Origin: DATLZM01 sp035559315
GTDB lineage: Bacteria; Actinomycetota; UBA4738; HRBIN12
Assembly (NCBI GenBank): GCA_035559315.1
Contig: DATMBJ010000215.1
Coordinates: 1 to 21,434 of the forward strand
Length of the DNA stretch: 21,434 nucleotides
Reading direction: 5' to 3'
The notes under the pieces are model-generated. The model ran no database searches and had not been told where the DNA came from. It worked only from the letters and a program-made list of their open reading frames with translations. Both the position numbers and the translations under genes were made by a program. Positions 6,616-12,114 of the stretch are shown piece after piece (within the stretch, counting starts at the first letter, position 1; each line of letters begins with the position of its first letter).

Positions 6616-7653
6616 GTGGCCGTCCACGTCGGCATCGGTCTGTTCACCGGGCAGGTCCCCCCGGGGTCCGGGCGCACGTTCGCCCAGGAGTACCGGGAGA
6701 CCCTCGAGCTGGTCCGCCTGGCGGAGGCGCTGGGGTTCGACTCCGCGTGGGTGAGCGAGCACCACGGGGCCTCCGACGGCTACCTCCCCTCGCTCCTCCC
6801 GATGCTCGCGGCGTTCGCCGCGGCCACCGAGCGGATCCTCCTGGGGACCGGGGTCGTGCTCGCCCCCCTCCACCACCCGCTGCGCCTGGCCGAGGACGCC
6901 GCCGTCGTGGACCAGCTCTCGGGGGGTCGGCTGATCCTGGGCCTCGGGATCGGGTGGCGGGAGGAGGAGTTCCGGATGTTCGGGGTGCCCCTCGACGAGC
7001 GCCTGGCCCGGACCGTCGAGACCGTGGAGATCCTCCGCCGCGCCTGGACCGGCCGGCGGTTCTCGTTCACCGGGCGCGCCTTCCGGTTCGACGAGGTCCG
7101 CGTCACACCGCCCCCGGCCCGGCCGGGCGGCCCGCCCATCTACCTGGGCGGGTACACGGAGCGGGCGGTGCGCCGGGCGGGGCGCCTGGGCGACGGCTAC
7201 GTGGTCGACAGCGGCGATGTTGACGCGCTCAGGCGCTCGCTCGCGCTGGTCGAGGAGGCCGCCCGGGGGGCGGGGCGCGATCCGGGCTCGGTCGGCCTCG
7301 CCGTGCTGCAGAACGCGTTCGTGACCGACGCCGGCGACGCGTGGGCGGCGGTACGCGAGGGCGTCGCCCACCAGATGGGCGCCTACGGGGCCTGGGAGGC
7401 GGGCGCCGACACCCCCGGCCACGACTCGCTCGAGCCCCTCCCGCCCGACGAGGCGACGCTCCGCGCCTGGACGCCGGCGGGCCGCCCCGAGGAGGTGGCC
7501 CGGGCCCTCCGCCCGCTCGTCGAGGCCTTCGGGCCCCGCCGGGAGTTCCACCTCGTGGTCCGGCTCCACTACCCCGGGATGGACTTCGAGACCGCCTCCC
7601 GGGCCGTGGAGCTCTTCGGCGAGGAGGTCCTCCCCGCCCTGAAGGGCACCTGA
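6616..7653 (+). CDS. LLM class flavin-dependent oxidoreductase (luciferase-like monooxygenase)
   Basis: 345 aa from GTG 6616-6618, chosen because the promoter leaves no room for an earlier start and the family motif VHVGIGLF begins at once. Luciferase-like TIM barrel: LVRLAEALGFDSAWVSEHHG (residues about 31-50, the typical SEHH active-site strand), RILLGTGVVLAPLHHPLRLAEDAAVVDQLSGGRLILGLGIGWREEEF (about 73-118), GRPFxF-type loop, GGPPIYLGGYTERAVRRAGRLGDGY near 175. Members use FMN or coenzyme F420; many actinobacterial ones use F420, but this cannot be settled from sequence. Substrate unknown. It is transcribed divergently from znuA across 117 bases that contain the Zur-type operator. The final segment RREFHLVVRLHYPGMDFETASRAVELFGEEVLP is typical of the family end, so the gene looks intact. 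Confidence 0.88.
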   Translation: MAVHVGIGLFTGQVPPGSGRTFAQEYRETLELVRLAEALGFDSAWVSEHHGASDGYLPSLLPMLAAFAAATERILLGTGVVLAPLHHPLRLAEDAAVVDQLSGGRLILGLGIGWREEEFRMFGVPLDERLARTVETVEILRRAWTGRRFSFTGRAFRFDEVRVTPPPARPGGPPIYLGGYTERAVRRAGRLGDGYVVDSGDVDALRRSLALVEEAARGAGRDPGSVGLAVLQNAFVTDAGDAWAAVREGVAHQMGAYGAWEAGADTPGHDSLEPLPPDEATLRAWTPAGRPEEVARALRPLVEAFGPRREFHLVVRLHYPGMDFETASRAVELFGEEVLPALKGT

Positions 7654-7691
7654 GGGGGAGCGCGCCGGGCGGCCCGAGGAACGCGGGGCGG

Positions 7692-7707
7692 CCGCGGCGA
7701 TCCGCGG
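7692..7707. terminator. Possible bidirectional terminator hairpin between convergent genes
   Basis: Perfect 6-bp stem CCGCGG with a 4-base loop CGAT, in the 58-base gap between the ends of the luciferase-like gene (plus) and the DUF4349 gene (minus). No T-tract on either side, so termination is inferred from position. Confidence 0.4.
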
Positions 7708-7711
7708 TCGG

Positions 7712-8641
7712 CTACGGAGCGGCCGCGGTCGGCCTGGTCCGGACCCAGCGCCGGAGGGCGAACCACGCCGCCGCCCCGAGCGCGGCGATCGGCACGAGGT
7801 AGCCGAGGCCCACGACCACCACGAAGACCACGCCCAGGAAGCCGTCCACGGCCCGGGCCCACGCCTCGCCGAGGTCGGGGCGGCGCTCCCGGGCCGCGAT
7901 CTGCTGACGGATGACCGCCCCCGGCTCGCGGATCCCGACCGTGATCGTCGCGAGCTCGGTCCGATCGCGGAGCACCCGGAGCTGGCCCCGGATCTGCTCG
8001 ATCCGGAGCTGCACGTCCTGGAGCTCCCGCTGGATCCGGAGCGTGTCCTCCACCGAGGTGGCTCGATCCATCAGCCGCAGGAGCACGGCCTCCTGGGCCT
8101 CCCAGGTCCGCAGCCGGGCCTCGAGGTCCACGAACTGGGCCGACACGTCCTCGCCCGACACCGACTCCCCCTCCACCCGGCCCAGGTCCCGGAGGTCGGC
8201 GAGGGCCCGCTCGAAGCTCTCGTTCGGGACCCGCAGCACCAGGTTCCCCGAGCGGACCCGGGTTCCCCCGGAGGACGACGAGACCACGAAGCCCCCGTAC
8301 CTCCCGGCCACGAGCTGTGCCTGCTCGAAGGCCTCCTCGAACCCGTCCTTCCCCACGAGGAGGTCGAGGCTCGCGGTCTTCACGACGTGGGGGCCGACCA
8401 TCGGGATCTCACCCACGGCCCCGAGCGCGCCGCCGCCCGCGACGCCCTCCTCGGCGGCGGGAACCGGCACCCCCGCCGCGACCTCGTCCGCGGCGACGAG
8501 CCCCCGGCCCTCCGAGCCGAGCGACGGCGCCTCGCCCGGGGCGGACGCGCCCACGCCCCCGCCGAGCGGCCGCGTGGCGAAGAACCCCACGACCCCGGCC
8601 AGCACGAGGAACCCCACGACGATGGCCGCGATCCGTCGCAT
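7712..8641 (-). CDS. DUF4349 domain membrane protein
   Basis: 309 aa, ATG 8639-8641, with a GGAGAGGAGG ribosome site just upstream. Residues 4-24 form a signal/anchor helix, 25-80 a Gly/Ala/Pro/Glu-rich linker, 84-238 the DUF4349 domain (VVKTASLDLLVGKDGFEEA, ELATITVGIREPG), including a long helical stretch at 172-228 that is probably coiled coil (FVDLEARLRTWEAQE, RIQRELQDVQLRIEQIRGQL), and 268-296 a C-terminal membrane helix followed by Arg-rich cytoplasmic residues. The domain is therefore expected outside the cytoplasm, held by helices at both ends. The family is widespread, including actinobacteria, without a settled function; a role in the envelope is only a guess. It is separated from mutY by 143 bases with two hairpins, so it is probably its own transcription unit. 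Confidence 0.85.
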   Translation of the reverse strand: MRRIAAIVVGFLVLAGVVGFFATRPLGGGVGASAPGEAPSLGSEGRGLVAADEVAAGVPVPAAEEGVAGGGALGAVGEIPMVGPHVVKTASLDLLVGKDGFEEAFEQAQLVAGRYGGFVVSSSSGGTRVRSGNLVLRVPNESFERALADLRDLGRVEGESVSGEDVSAQFVDLEARLRTWEAQEAVLLRLMDRATSVEDTLRIQRELQDVQLRIEQIRGQLRVLRDRTELATITVGIREPGAVIRQQIAARERRPDLGEAWARAVDGFLGVVFVVVVGLGYLVPIAALGAAAWFALRRWVRTRPTAAAP

Positions 8642-8685
8642 CGCTCGCCTCCTCTCCTCCGACGCGGGTTGGACGCCGGAGCCGG

Positions 8686-8728
8686 CCGGGGTGTTCCCCG
8701 GGATGGAGCGTTCCCCCGCGCACGGGGG
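8686..8728 (-). terminator. Two consecutive GC hairpins downstream of mutY
   Basis: First hairpin: CCGGGG (8686-8691), loop TGTT, CCCCGG (8696-8701). Second: CCCCCG (8713-8718), loop CGCA, CGGGGG (8723-8728). Both are perfect 6-bp stems in the 143-base gap after mutY. They lack a T-run, so they may act as intrinsic terminators of the high-GC type or only as RNA 3'-end stabilisers. Confidence 0.4.
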
Positions 8729-8784
8729 CGGCCCGGCCGCGGGAGGACGCCGCCGCGCCCATCCGGCGGATCCGAAGGGCGTGC

Positions 8785-9645
8785 CTACCGGGCGGGCCGG
8801 ACGCGTCCGGAGGGCCGGCCCGCGAGCGCCGCCGGACCCGCCTCCAGCAGCCCGTCCCGGGCCAGGGCGAGGACCGCCGCCGCCACGCGGTCGAGGGGCT
8901 CTCCCGCCTCCGCCGCCAGTCGGCCCAGGGTCGTGGATCCCGCCAGGGCGGCCCGGAGCACCCGCCCGCGGACCTGGCGGAACGAACCCTCGAACGGAGC
9001 GCTCGGGCCGCGGGGCCGGCTCCCGGGCCGCCCGAGCGCCCCCCGTCTCCGCGCGAGACACCCCTCCGCGACCGGGCACTCCCCGCACCTGGGCAGGGGG
9101 CGACACACCTCCCGACCCAGGTCCATCAGGGCCTGGTTCCAGGCGGCCGGGTCCTGCCCGTCCAGCCAGGCCAGCGCGGCCCGTCGGATGGCGGCCGCCC
9201 CGGCCCGCTCCTCGCCCAGCCTCGCTCGGGAGACGACGCGGGCCACGTTCACGTCGATCGCCGGGACCGGCGCCCCGAACGCGATCGCGGCGATCGCGGC
9301 CGCCGTGTAGGGGCCCACCCCGGGGAGCCGGCGGAGCGCCGCGGGGTCGCTCGGCACGCGCCCGCCGTGCTCCCGGACGATGGTCCGGGCCGCCTCGTGG
9401 AGGAGCACCGCCCTCCGGTTGTGACCCAGCCCCGACCAGGCCCGGAGGACCTCGGCGCGGGGGGCCGCGGCGAGGGCCCGGACCGACGGGAACCGGCGGA
9501 GGAAGGCCCGGTACGAGGGCACGACCCGCGCCGCCTGGGTCTGCTGGAGCATGACCTCGGCCACCAGGACCCGGTAGGGGTCCCGGGCGACCCGCCACGG
9601 GTAGGCGCGGCGGCGCGGGGCGTACCACGCGAGGAGCGCGTCCAC
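8785..9645 (-). CDS. mutY: A/G-specific adenine glycosylase MutY
   Basis: 286 aa, GTG start 9643-9645. Helix-hairpin-helix GPD glycosylase: AYPWRVARDPYRVLVAEVMLQQTQ (catalytic Glu in VAEVMLQQTQ), hairpin LPGVGPYTAAAIAAIAFG, catalytic Asp in PAIDVNVARVVSR, then the iron-sulfur loop CRPLPRCGECPVAEGC. That loop reads C-x5-C-x2-C-x5-C; the usual spacing is C-x6-C-x2-C-x5-C. The C-terminal 8-oxoguanine-sensing NUDIX-like domain of E. coli MutY is missing, as in short actinobacterial MutY proteins, which end with a small winged-helix-like stretch (FRQVRGRVLRAAL). It removes adenine mispaired with 8-oxoguanine and, with Fpg encoded at 16342-17190, is part of the GO repair system. TAGCCT lies 6 bases before the GTG and there is no ribosome site, so it is probably leaderless. 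Confidence 0.88.
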   Translation of the reverse strand: MDALLAWYAPRRRAYPWRVARDPYRVLVAEVMLQQTQAARVVPSYRAFLRRFPSVRALAAAPRAEVLRAWSGLGHNRRAVLLHEAARTIVREHGGRVPSDPAALRRLPGVGPYTAAAIAAIAFGAPVPAIDVNVARVVSRARLGEERAGAAAIRRAALAWLDGQDPAAWNQALMDLGREVCRPLPRCGECPVAEGCLARRRGALGRPGSRPRGPSAPFEGSFRQVRGRVLRAALAGSTTLGRLAAEAGEPLDRVAAAVLALARDGLLEAGPAALAGRPSGRVRPAR

Positions 9646-9651
9646 CCCTCG

Positions 9652-9657
9652 AGGCTA
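9652..9657 (-). promoter_or_regulatory. Leaderless-type -10 box of mutY
   Basis: TAGCCT on the minus strand, 6 bases before the GTG. No convincing -35 box. It faces the cbs promoter across a 132-base divergent gap. Confidence 0.45.
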
Positions 9658-9738
9658 CCGCCCGGGGTCGGCGGCGGACGCGGCCGGTCGTGGCTCCGCC
9701 CGGGAGATGGGGCGAGCCTGCACCGGACGTAGCGCCGG

Positions 9739-9768
9739 TTCGCGTCCGCCGACCGCCCGCGCTAGGCT
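9739..9768 (+). promoter_or_regulatory. Promoter of the CBS-domain gene
   Basis: -35-like TTCGCG (9739-9744), 18-base spacer, -10 TAGGCT (9763-9768), 9 bases to the ATG. The G-rich stretch before the ATG could alternatively be a weak ribosome site. Confidence 0.5.
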
Positions 9769-9777
9769 CGGCGGGGG

Positions 9778-10176
9778 ATGGCGAGCGTCCGCGACGTGAT
9801 GAGCACCGACCTGGTCGCGGTCGAGCCCACGGCCACGATCGCCGAAGCCGCCACGCTCATGGGCGAGCGCCGGGTCGGGTCCGCCCTGGTCCTCGAGGGC
9901 ACCCGGCTGGTGGGCATCCTCACGGAGCGCGACGTGCTCCGGGCCCTGGCCGGCCACTTCGACGCGGCCCGCCAGCCGGTCGAGCAGTGGATGACCCCGA
10001 ACCCCACGACGATCGGGCCCGACGCGACGGTTCGGGATGCGCTCGAGCTGATGCTGGCCCGCGGGTTCCGACACCTCCCCGTGGTGGAGGACGACCGGGT
10101 GGTCGGGATGGTCTCGATCCGCGACCTCTCCCGGGCGGCCCTCGCCCCCGGCGGCCCTGGGCCCGTGCTCCGCTAG
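9778..10176 (+). CDS. Two-CBS-domain protein
   Basis: 132 aa made of a single CBS pair (Bateman module): CBS1 about residues 7-56 (VRDVMSTDLVAVEPTATIAEAA ... GILTERDVLRAL), CBS2 about 72-122 (MTPNPTTIGPDATVRDALELM ... GMVSIRDLSRAAL). Such stand-alone pairs bind adenosine nucleotides (AMP, ATP, S-adenosylmethionine) and modulate a partner protein; the partner is not evident here. The conserved S/T-x-x-D nucleotide-contact motifs appear as TERD (49-52) and SIRD (113-116). Divergent from mutY and convergent with the 62-residue gene; monocistronic. The hairpin GCTCC-GCTA-GGAGC at 10167-10180 spans its stop codon. Confidence 0.9.
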   Translation: MASVRDVMSTDLVAVEPTATIAEAATLMGERRVGSALVLEGTRLVGILTERDVLRALAGHFDAARQPVEQWMTPNPTTIGPDATVRDALELMLARGFRHLPVVEDDRVVGMVSIRDLSRAALAPGGPGPVLR

Positions 10177-10180
10177 GAGC
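10167..10180 (+). terminator. Small hairpin across the stop codon of the CBS gene
   Basis: 5-bp stem GCTCC/GGAGC with loop GCTA, which contains the first bases of the TAG stop. An alternative pairing of GCTCC at 10179-10183 with GGAGC at 10192-10196 exists. No T-run; weak candidate terminator between convergent genes. Confidence 0.25.
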
Positions 10181-10209
10181 TCCCCGGCCTCGGAGCCCGG
10201 CGTGCGGCC

Positions 10210-10398
10210 CTAGAAGCCCGCCTTCGGCTTGGCCGGCAGGTCGGCGGAGGCCTCCTTGAGGGCCGCCCAGACCTCTCGGAACACCTCGGCCGCGAACCGG
10301 GGCGGCTGGCTCCCCTCGCCTCCCATCGAGCCCCGCAGCGCCGAGGCGGTGAGGTCGCAGGCCTTCTCGAACAGCTGCCAGTCGATCTCTCGAGCCAC
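10210..10398 (-). CDS. Small protein of unknown function, 62 aa
   Basis: GTG start at 10396-10398 with a strong ribosome site (GAGGAGGAGG, 7 bases upstream), which is what convinces me the gene is real. The protein is soluble, probably two or three helices (IDWQLFEKACDLTASALRGSM and FAAEVFREVWAALKEASADL), with a Gly/Ser/Pro turn GGEGSQPP between them and no Cys-pair motif. It has no membrane segment or signal. It lies 52 bases downstream of the acyl-CoA dehydrogenase gene on the same strand, separated by an 8-bp hairpin, and may have its own -10 (TAGCCT at 10437-10442). I do not recognise the family. Confidence 0.65.
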   Translation of the reverse strand: MAREIDWQLFEKACDLTASALRGSMGGEGSQPPRFAAEVFREVWAALKEASADLPAKPKAGF

Positions 10399-10427
10399 GG
10401 TGGAACCTCCTCCTCGTCGGTCGTTCC

Positions 10428-10451
10428 GCGGCGGGAAGGCTACCCCGCCGC
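10428..10451 (-). terminator. 8-bp hairpin directly after the acyl-CoA dehydrogenase gene
   Basis: Perfect stem GCGGCGGG (10428-10435) with CCCGCCGC (10444-10451), 8-base loop. The distal arm begins inside the TAG stop of the dehydrogenase gene. The loop contains TAGCCT read on the minus strand, which could serve as a -10 box for the 62-aa gene 38 bases further on. No T-tract. Confidence 0.5.
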
Positions 10452-11620
10452 TAGGCGAACGCGTCCAGGCCGGTGAGCGCCCGACCGAGGATCAGCGTGT
10501 GGACCTCGTTCGTCCCCTCATAGGTGTAGACCGACTCGAGGTTGGCCATGTGCCGCATCACCGGGTACTCGAGCGTGATCCCGTTCGCGCCGAGGATCGA
10601 CCGGGCCTGGCGGGCGATCCGGAGCGCCTCGCGGACGTTGTTGAGCTTCCCCATCGAGACGTGCTCGGGGCGGGCCAGGCCCCGGTCCTTGAGCCGGCCG
10701 ATGTGGAGGGCGAGGAGCGTCCCCTTCGCGAGCTCGACGGCCATGTCGGCGAGCTTCTCCTGGATGAGCTGGAAGGCGCCGATCGGCTTGCCGAACTGGA
10801 CCCTGGTCCGGGCGTAGGCGAGGGCGGTCTCGAAGCAGGTCCGGGCCGCCCCCATCGCGCCCCACACGATCCCGTACCGGGCCTCGTTCAGGCAGGAGAG
10901 CGGGCCCTTCATCCCCACGACGCCGGGGAGGACCAGCTCGTCGGGCAGGCGGACGTCGTCCAGGACGAGCTCCGAGGTGACCGAGGCCCGGAGCGACAGC
11001 TTCCGCCCGACGTCCCGCGCGGAGAACCCCGGCGTCCCCTTCGGCACGAGGAACCCCCGGACGCCCTCGTCGGTCCGGGCCCAGACCACGGCGAGGTCGG
11101 CGATGGCGCCGTTCGTGATCCACATCTTCGTGCCGGACAGCACCCAGTCGCGCCCGTCGCGGCGGGCGCGGGTCCGCATGCTCGCGGGGTCGCTCCCGGC
11201 GTCGGGCTCGGTGAGGCCGAAGCAGCCGATCACCTCGCCCCGGGCCATCCGGGGCAGCCACTCCCGCTTCTGCTCCTCGCTCCCGTACCGGTGGATGGGG
11301 AACATGCAGAGCGAGCCCTGGACCGAGACGAAGCTGCGGAAGCCGCTGTCGCCGGCCTCGAGCTCCATGCAGGCCAGGCCGTAGGAGACGGCGCTCGCCC
11401 CCGCGCACCCGTAGCCCCGGAGGTGCATCCCGAGCAGGCCCATCCCCCCGAGCTCCTTCGCCAGGTCCACCGGGAACTCGCCGGCGTCGTACCAGTCGGC
11501 GATCCCCGGCAGCACACGGTCCCGGACCCACTCCCGGACCAGGTCCCGGACGGCCCGCTCCTCCTCCGAGAGGAGGCCGTCGATCCCCAGGAGCTCCGAG
11601 GGGTCGAGGGGCTCGGCCAT
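10451..11620 (-). CDS. gcdH: Glutaryl-CoA dehydrogenase-type acyl-CoA dehydrogenase
   Basis: 389 aa, the normal length, ATG 11618-11620. It shows the features that separate glutaryl-CoA dehydrogenases from other acyl-CoA dehydrogenases: GFRSFVSVQGSL, IGCFGLTEPDAGSDPASM, GRKLSLRASVTSELVLDDV, GPLSCLNEARYGIVWGAMGA, QARSILGANGI and YTYEGTNEVHTLILGRALTG with catalytic base E368. The enzyme uses FAD to oxidise and decarboxylate glutaryl-CoA to crotonyl-CoA in lysine/tryptophan/benzoate degradation, passing electrons to electron-transfer flavoprotein. No other gene of that pathway is nearby, so a related branched or dicarboxyl acyl-CoA substrate cannot be excluded. Upstream TTCGCC-18-TAGGCT lies 9 bases from the ATG. 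Confidence 0.85.
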   Translation of the reverse strand: MAEPLDPSELLGIDGLLSEEERAVRDLVREWVRDRVLPGIADWYDAGEFPVDLAKELGGMGLLGMHLRGYGCAGASAVSYGLACMELEAGDSGFRSFVSVQGSLCMFPIHRYGSEEQKREWLPRMARGEVIGCFGLTEPDAGSDPASMRTRARRDGRDWVLSGTKMWITNGAIADLAVVWARTDEGVRGFLVPKGTPGFSARDVGRKLSLRASVTSELVLDDVRLPDELVLPGVVGMKGPLSCLNEARYGIVWGAMGAARTCFETALAYARTRVQFGKPIGAFQLIQEKLADMAVELAKGTLLALHIGRLKDRGLARPEHVSMGKLNNVREALRIARQARSILGANGITLEYPVMRHMANLESVYTYEGTNEVHTLILGRALTGLDAFA

Positions 11621-11629
11621 CGCGCCCCT

Positions 11630-11659
11630 AGCCTACCGGGCGCGTCGCTCCCGGGCGAA
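11630..11659 (-). promoter_or_regulatory. Promoter of the acyl-CoA dehydrogenase gene
   Basis: Minus strand: -35 TTCGCC (11654-11659), 18-base spacer, -10 TAGGCT (11630-11635), then 9 bases AGGGGCGCG to the ATG. Leaderless or nearly so; the AGGGG could also be a ribosome site if transcription starts earlier. Confidence 0.5.
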
Positions 11660-11707
11660 GCCGCGCCCCGAGGTTAGGCTCCCCCACCTCCCACGGACCG
11701 CGCGGCC

Positions 11708-11904
11708 TCAGGCGAAAAGGTCGGCGGCCGCCCTGCGCAGCGCGGAGACCCCCCGGATCTCGTCGTCGTAGAGCGGGAGCACGGCCCGCACCATCCCCGG
11801 GAACTCGCGCCCGATCTGCTCGAGGTAGGCGCGCTGCACGTGAACCAGGCGATGAAGCGGCGGATCACCGCGATCGGGAGGGCCTCGGGCAGCGTGATGA
11901 AGGA
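11708..11904 (-). pseudogene. Remnant of an ArsA/Get3-type ATPase (C-terminal fragment, frameshifted and internally deleted)
   Basis: Two pieces in different frames fit the C-terminal region of ArsA-like anion-transporting ATPases in the right order. Piece one (11904 down to about 11840) reads FITLPEALPIAVIRRFIAW, like the family's FVxVTxPEALAVxETxRLI segment. Piece two (11833-11708) reads RAYLEQIGREFPGMVRAVLP and then LYDDEIRGVSALRRAAADLF before a TGA stop, like the family ending YLxEIxxxFP...PLxxxEVRGxxALRxxAxxLF. The segment usually between them is absent and the frame changes at 11834-11840. There is no start codon, and an in-frame TGA (11911-11913) lies just upstream. The P-loop domain is missing. 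The match is from memory of the family, not a search. Confidence 0.65.
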
Positions 11905-11905
11905 G

Positions 11906-11932
11906 CACCGTCAGCTCGCGGTGCTGACGGTG
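11906..11932 (-). terminator. Perfect 10-bp inverted repeat, possible terminator
   Basis: CACCGTCAGC (11906-11915) pairs with GCTGACGGTG (11923-11932) around a 7-base loop. On the minus strand the hairpin is followed by the pyrimidine-rich CTCCTTCATC. It lies about 180 bases after the trpB stop and could end transcription of the gnd-zwf-trpB unit; it also abuts the ArsA remnant exactly, so it could instead mark a rearrangement joint. Confidence 0.45.
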
Positions 11933-12114
11933 GAAGAAGAAGGTCGGGCCGTACGTGGGACCTCGACCCGGACCCGTCCCATCGCGGCCCCGGGTCTCCG
12001 TGGGTCGGGCCGACCGTACCCCGTCCCTCCGGGGAGCAACCCGGCGGGTGGCCGCCCGGACCGGGGCGGCGCCGGACCCCCTCCCCGGGCCCGGCGCGTG
12101 CCCGGCGGCCCACG

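Larger units (their letters stand above)
11621..12114. other. 494-base region without an intact gene
   Basis: Between the acyl-CoA dehydrogenase start and the trpB stop. It contains the dehydrogenase promoter, the ArsA remnant (11708-11904), a perfect inverted repeat (11906-11932), and 180 bases of GC-rich DNA with a 13-bp palindrome GGTCGGGCCGACC at 12003-12015; GGTCGGGCCG recurs at 11942-11951. Open frames crossing it are continuations of trpB shadow frames. Confidence 0.7.

Noticed and set aside
11675..11680. Plus-strand TAGGCT as a promoter
   Set aside because: No -35, no start codon and no plus-strand gene follow.
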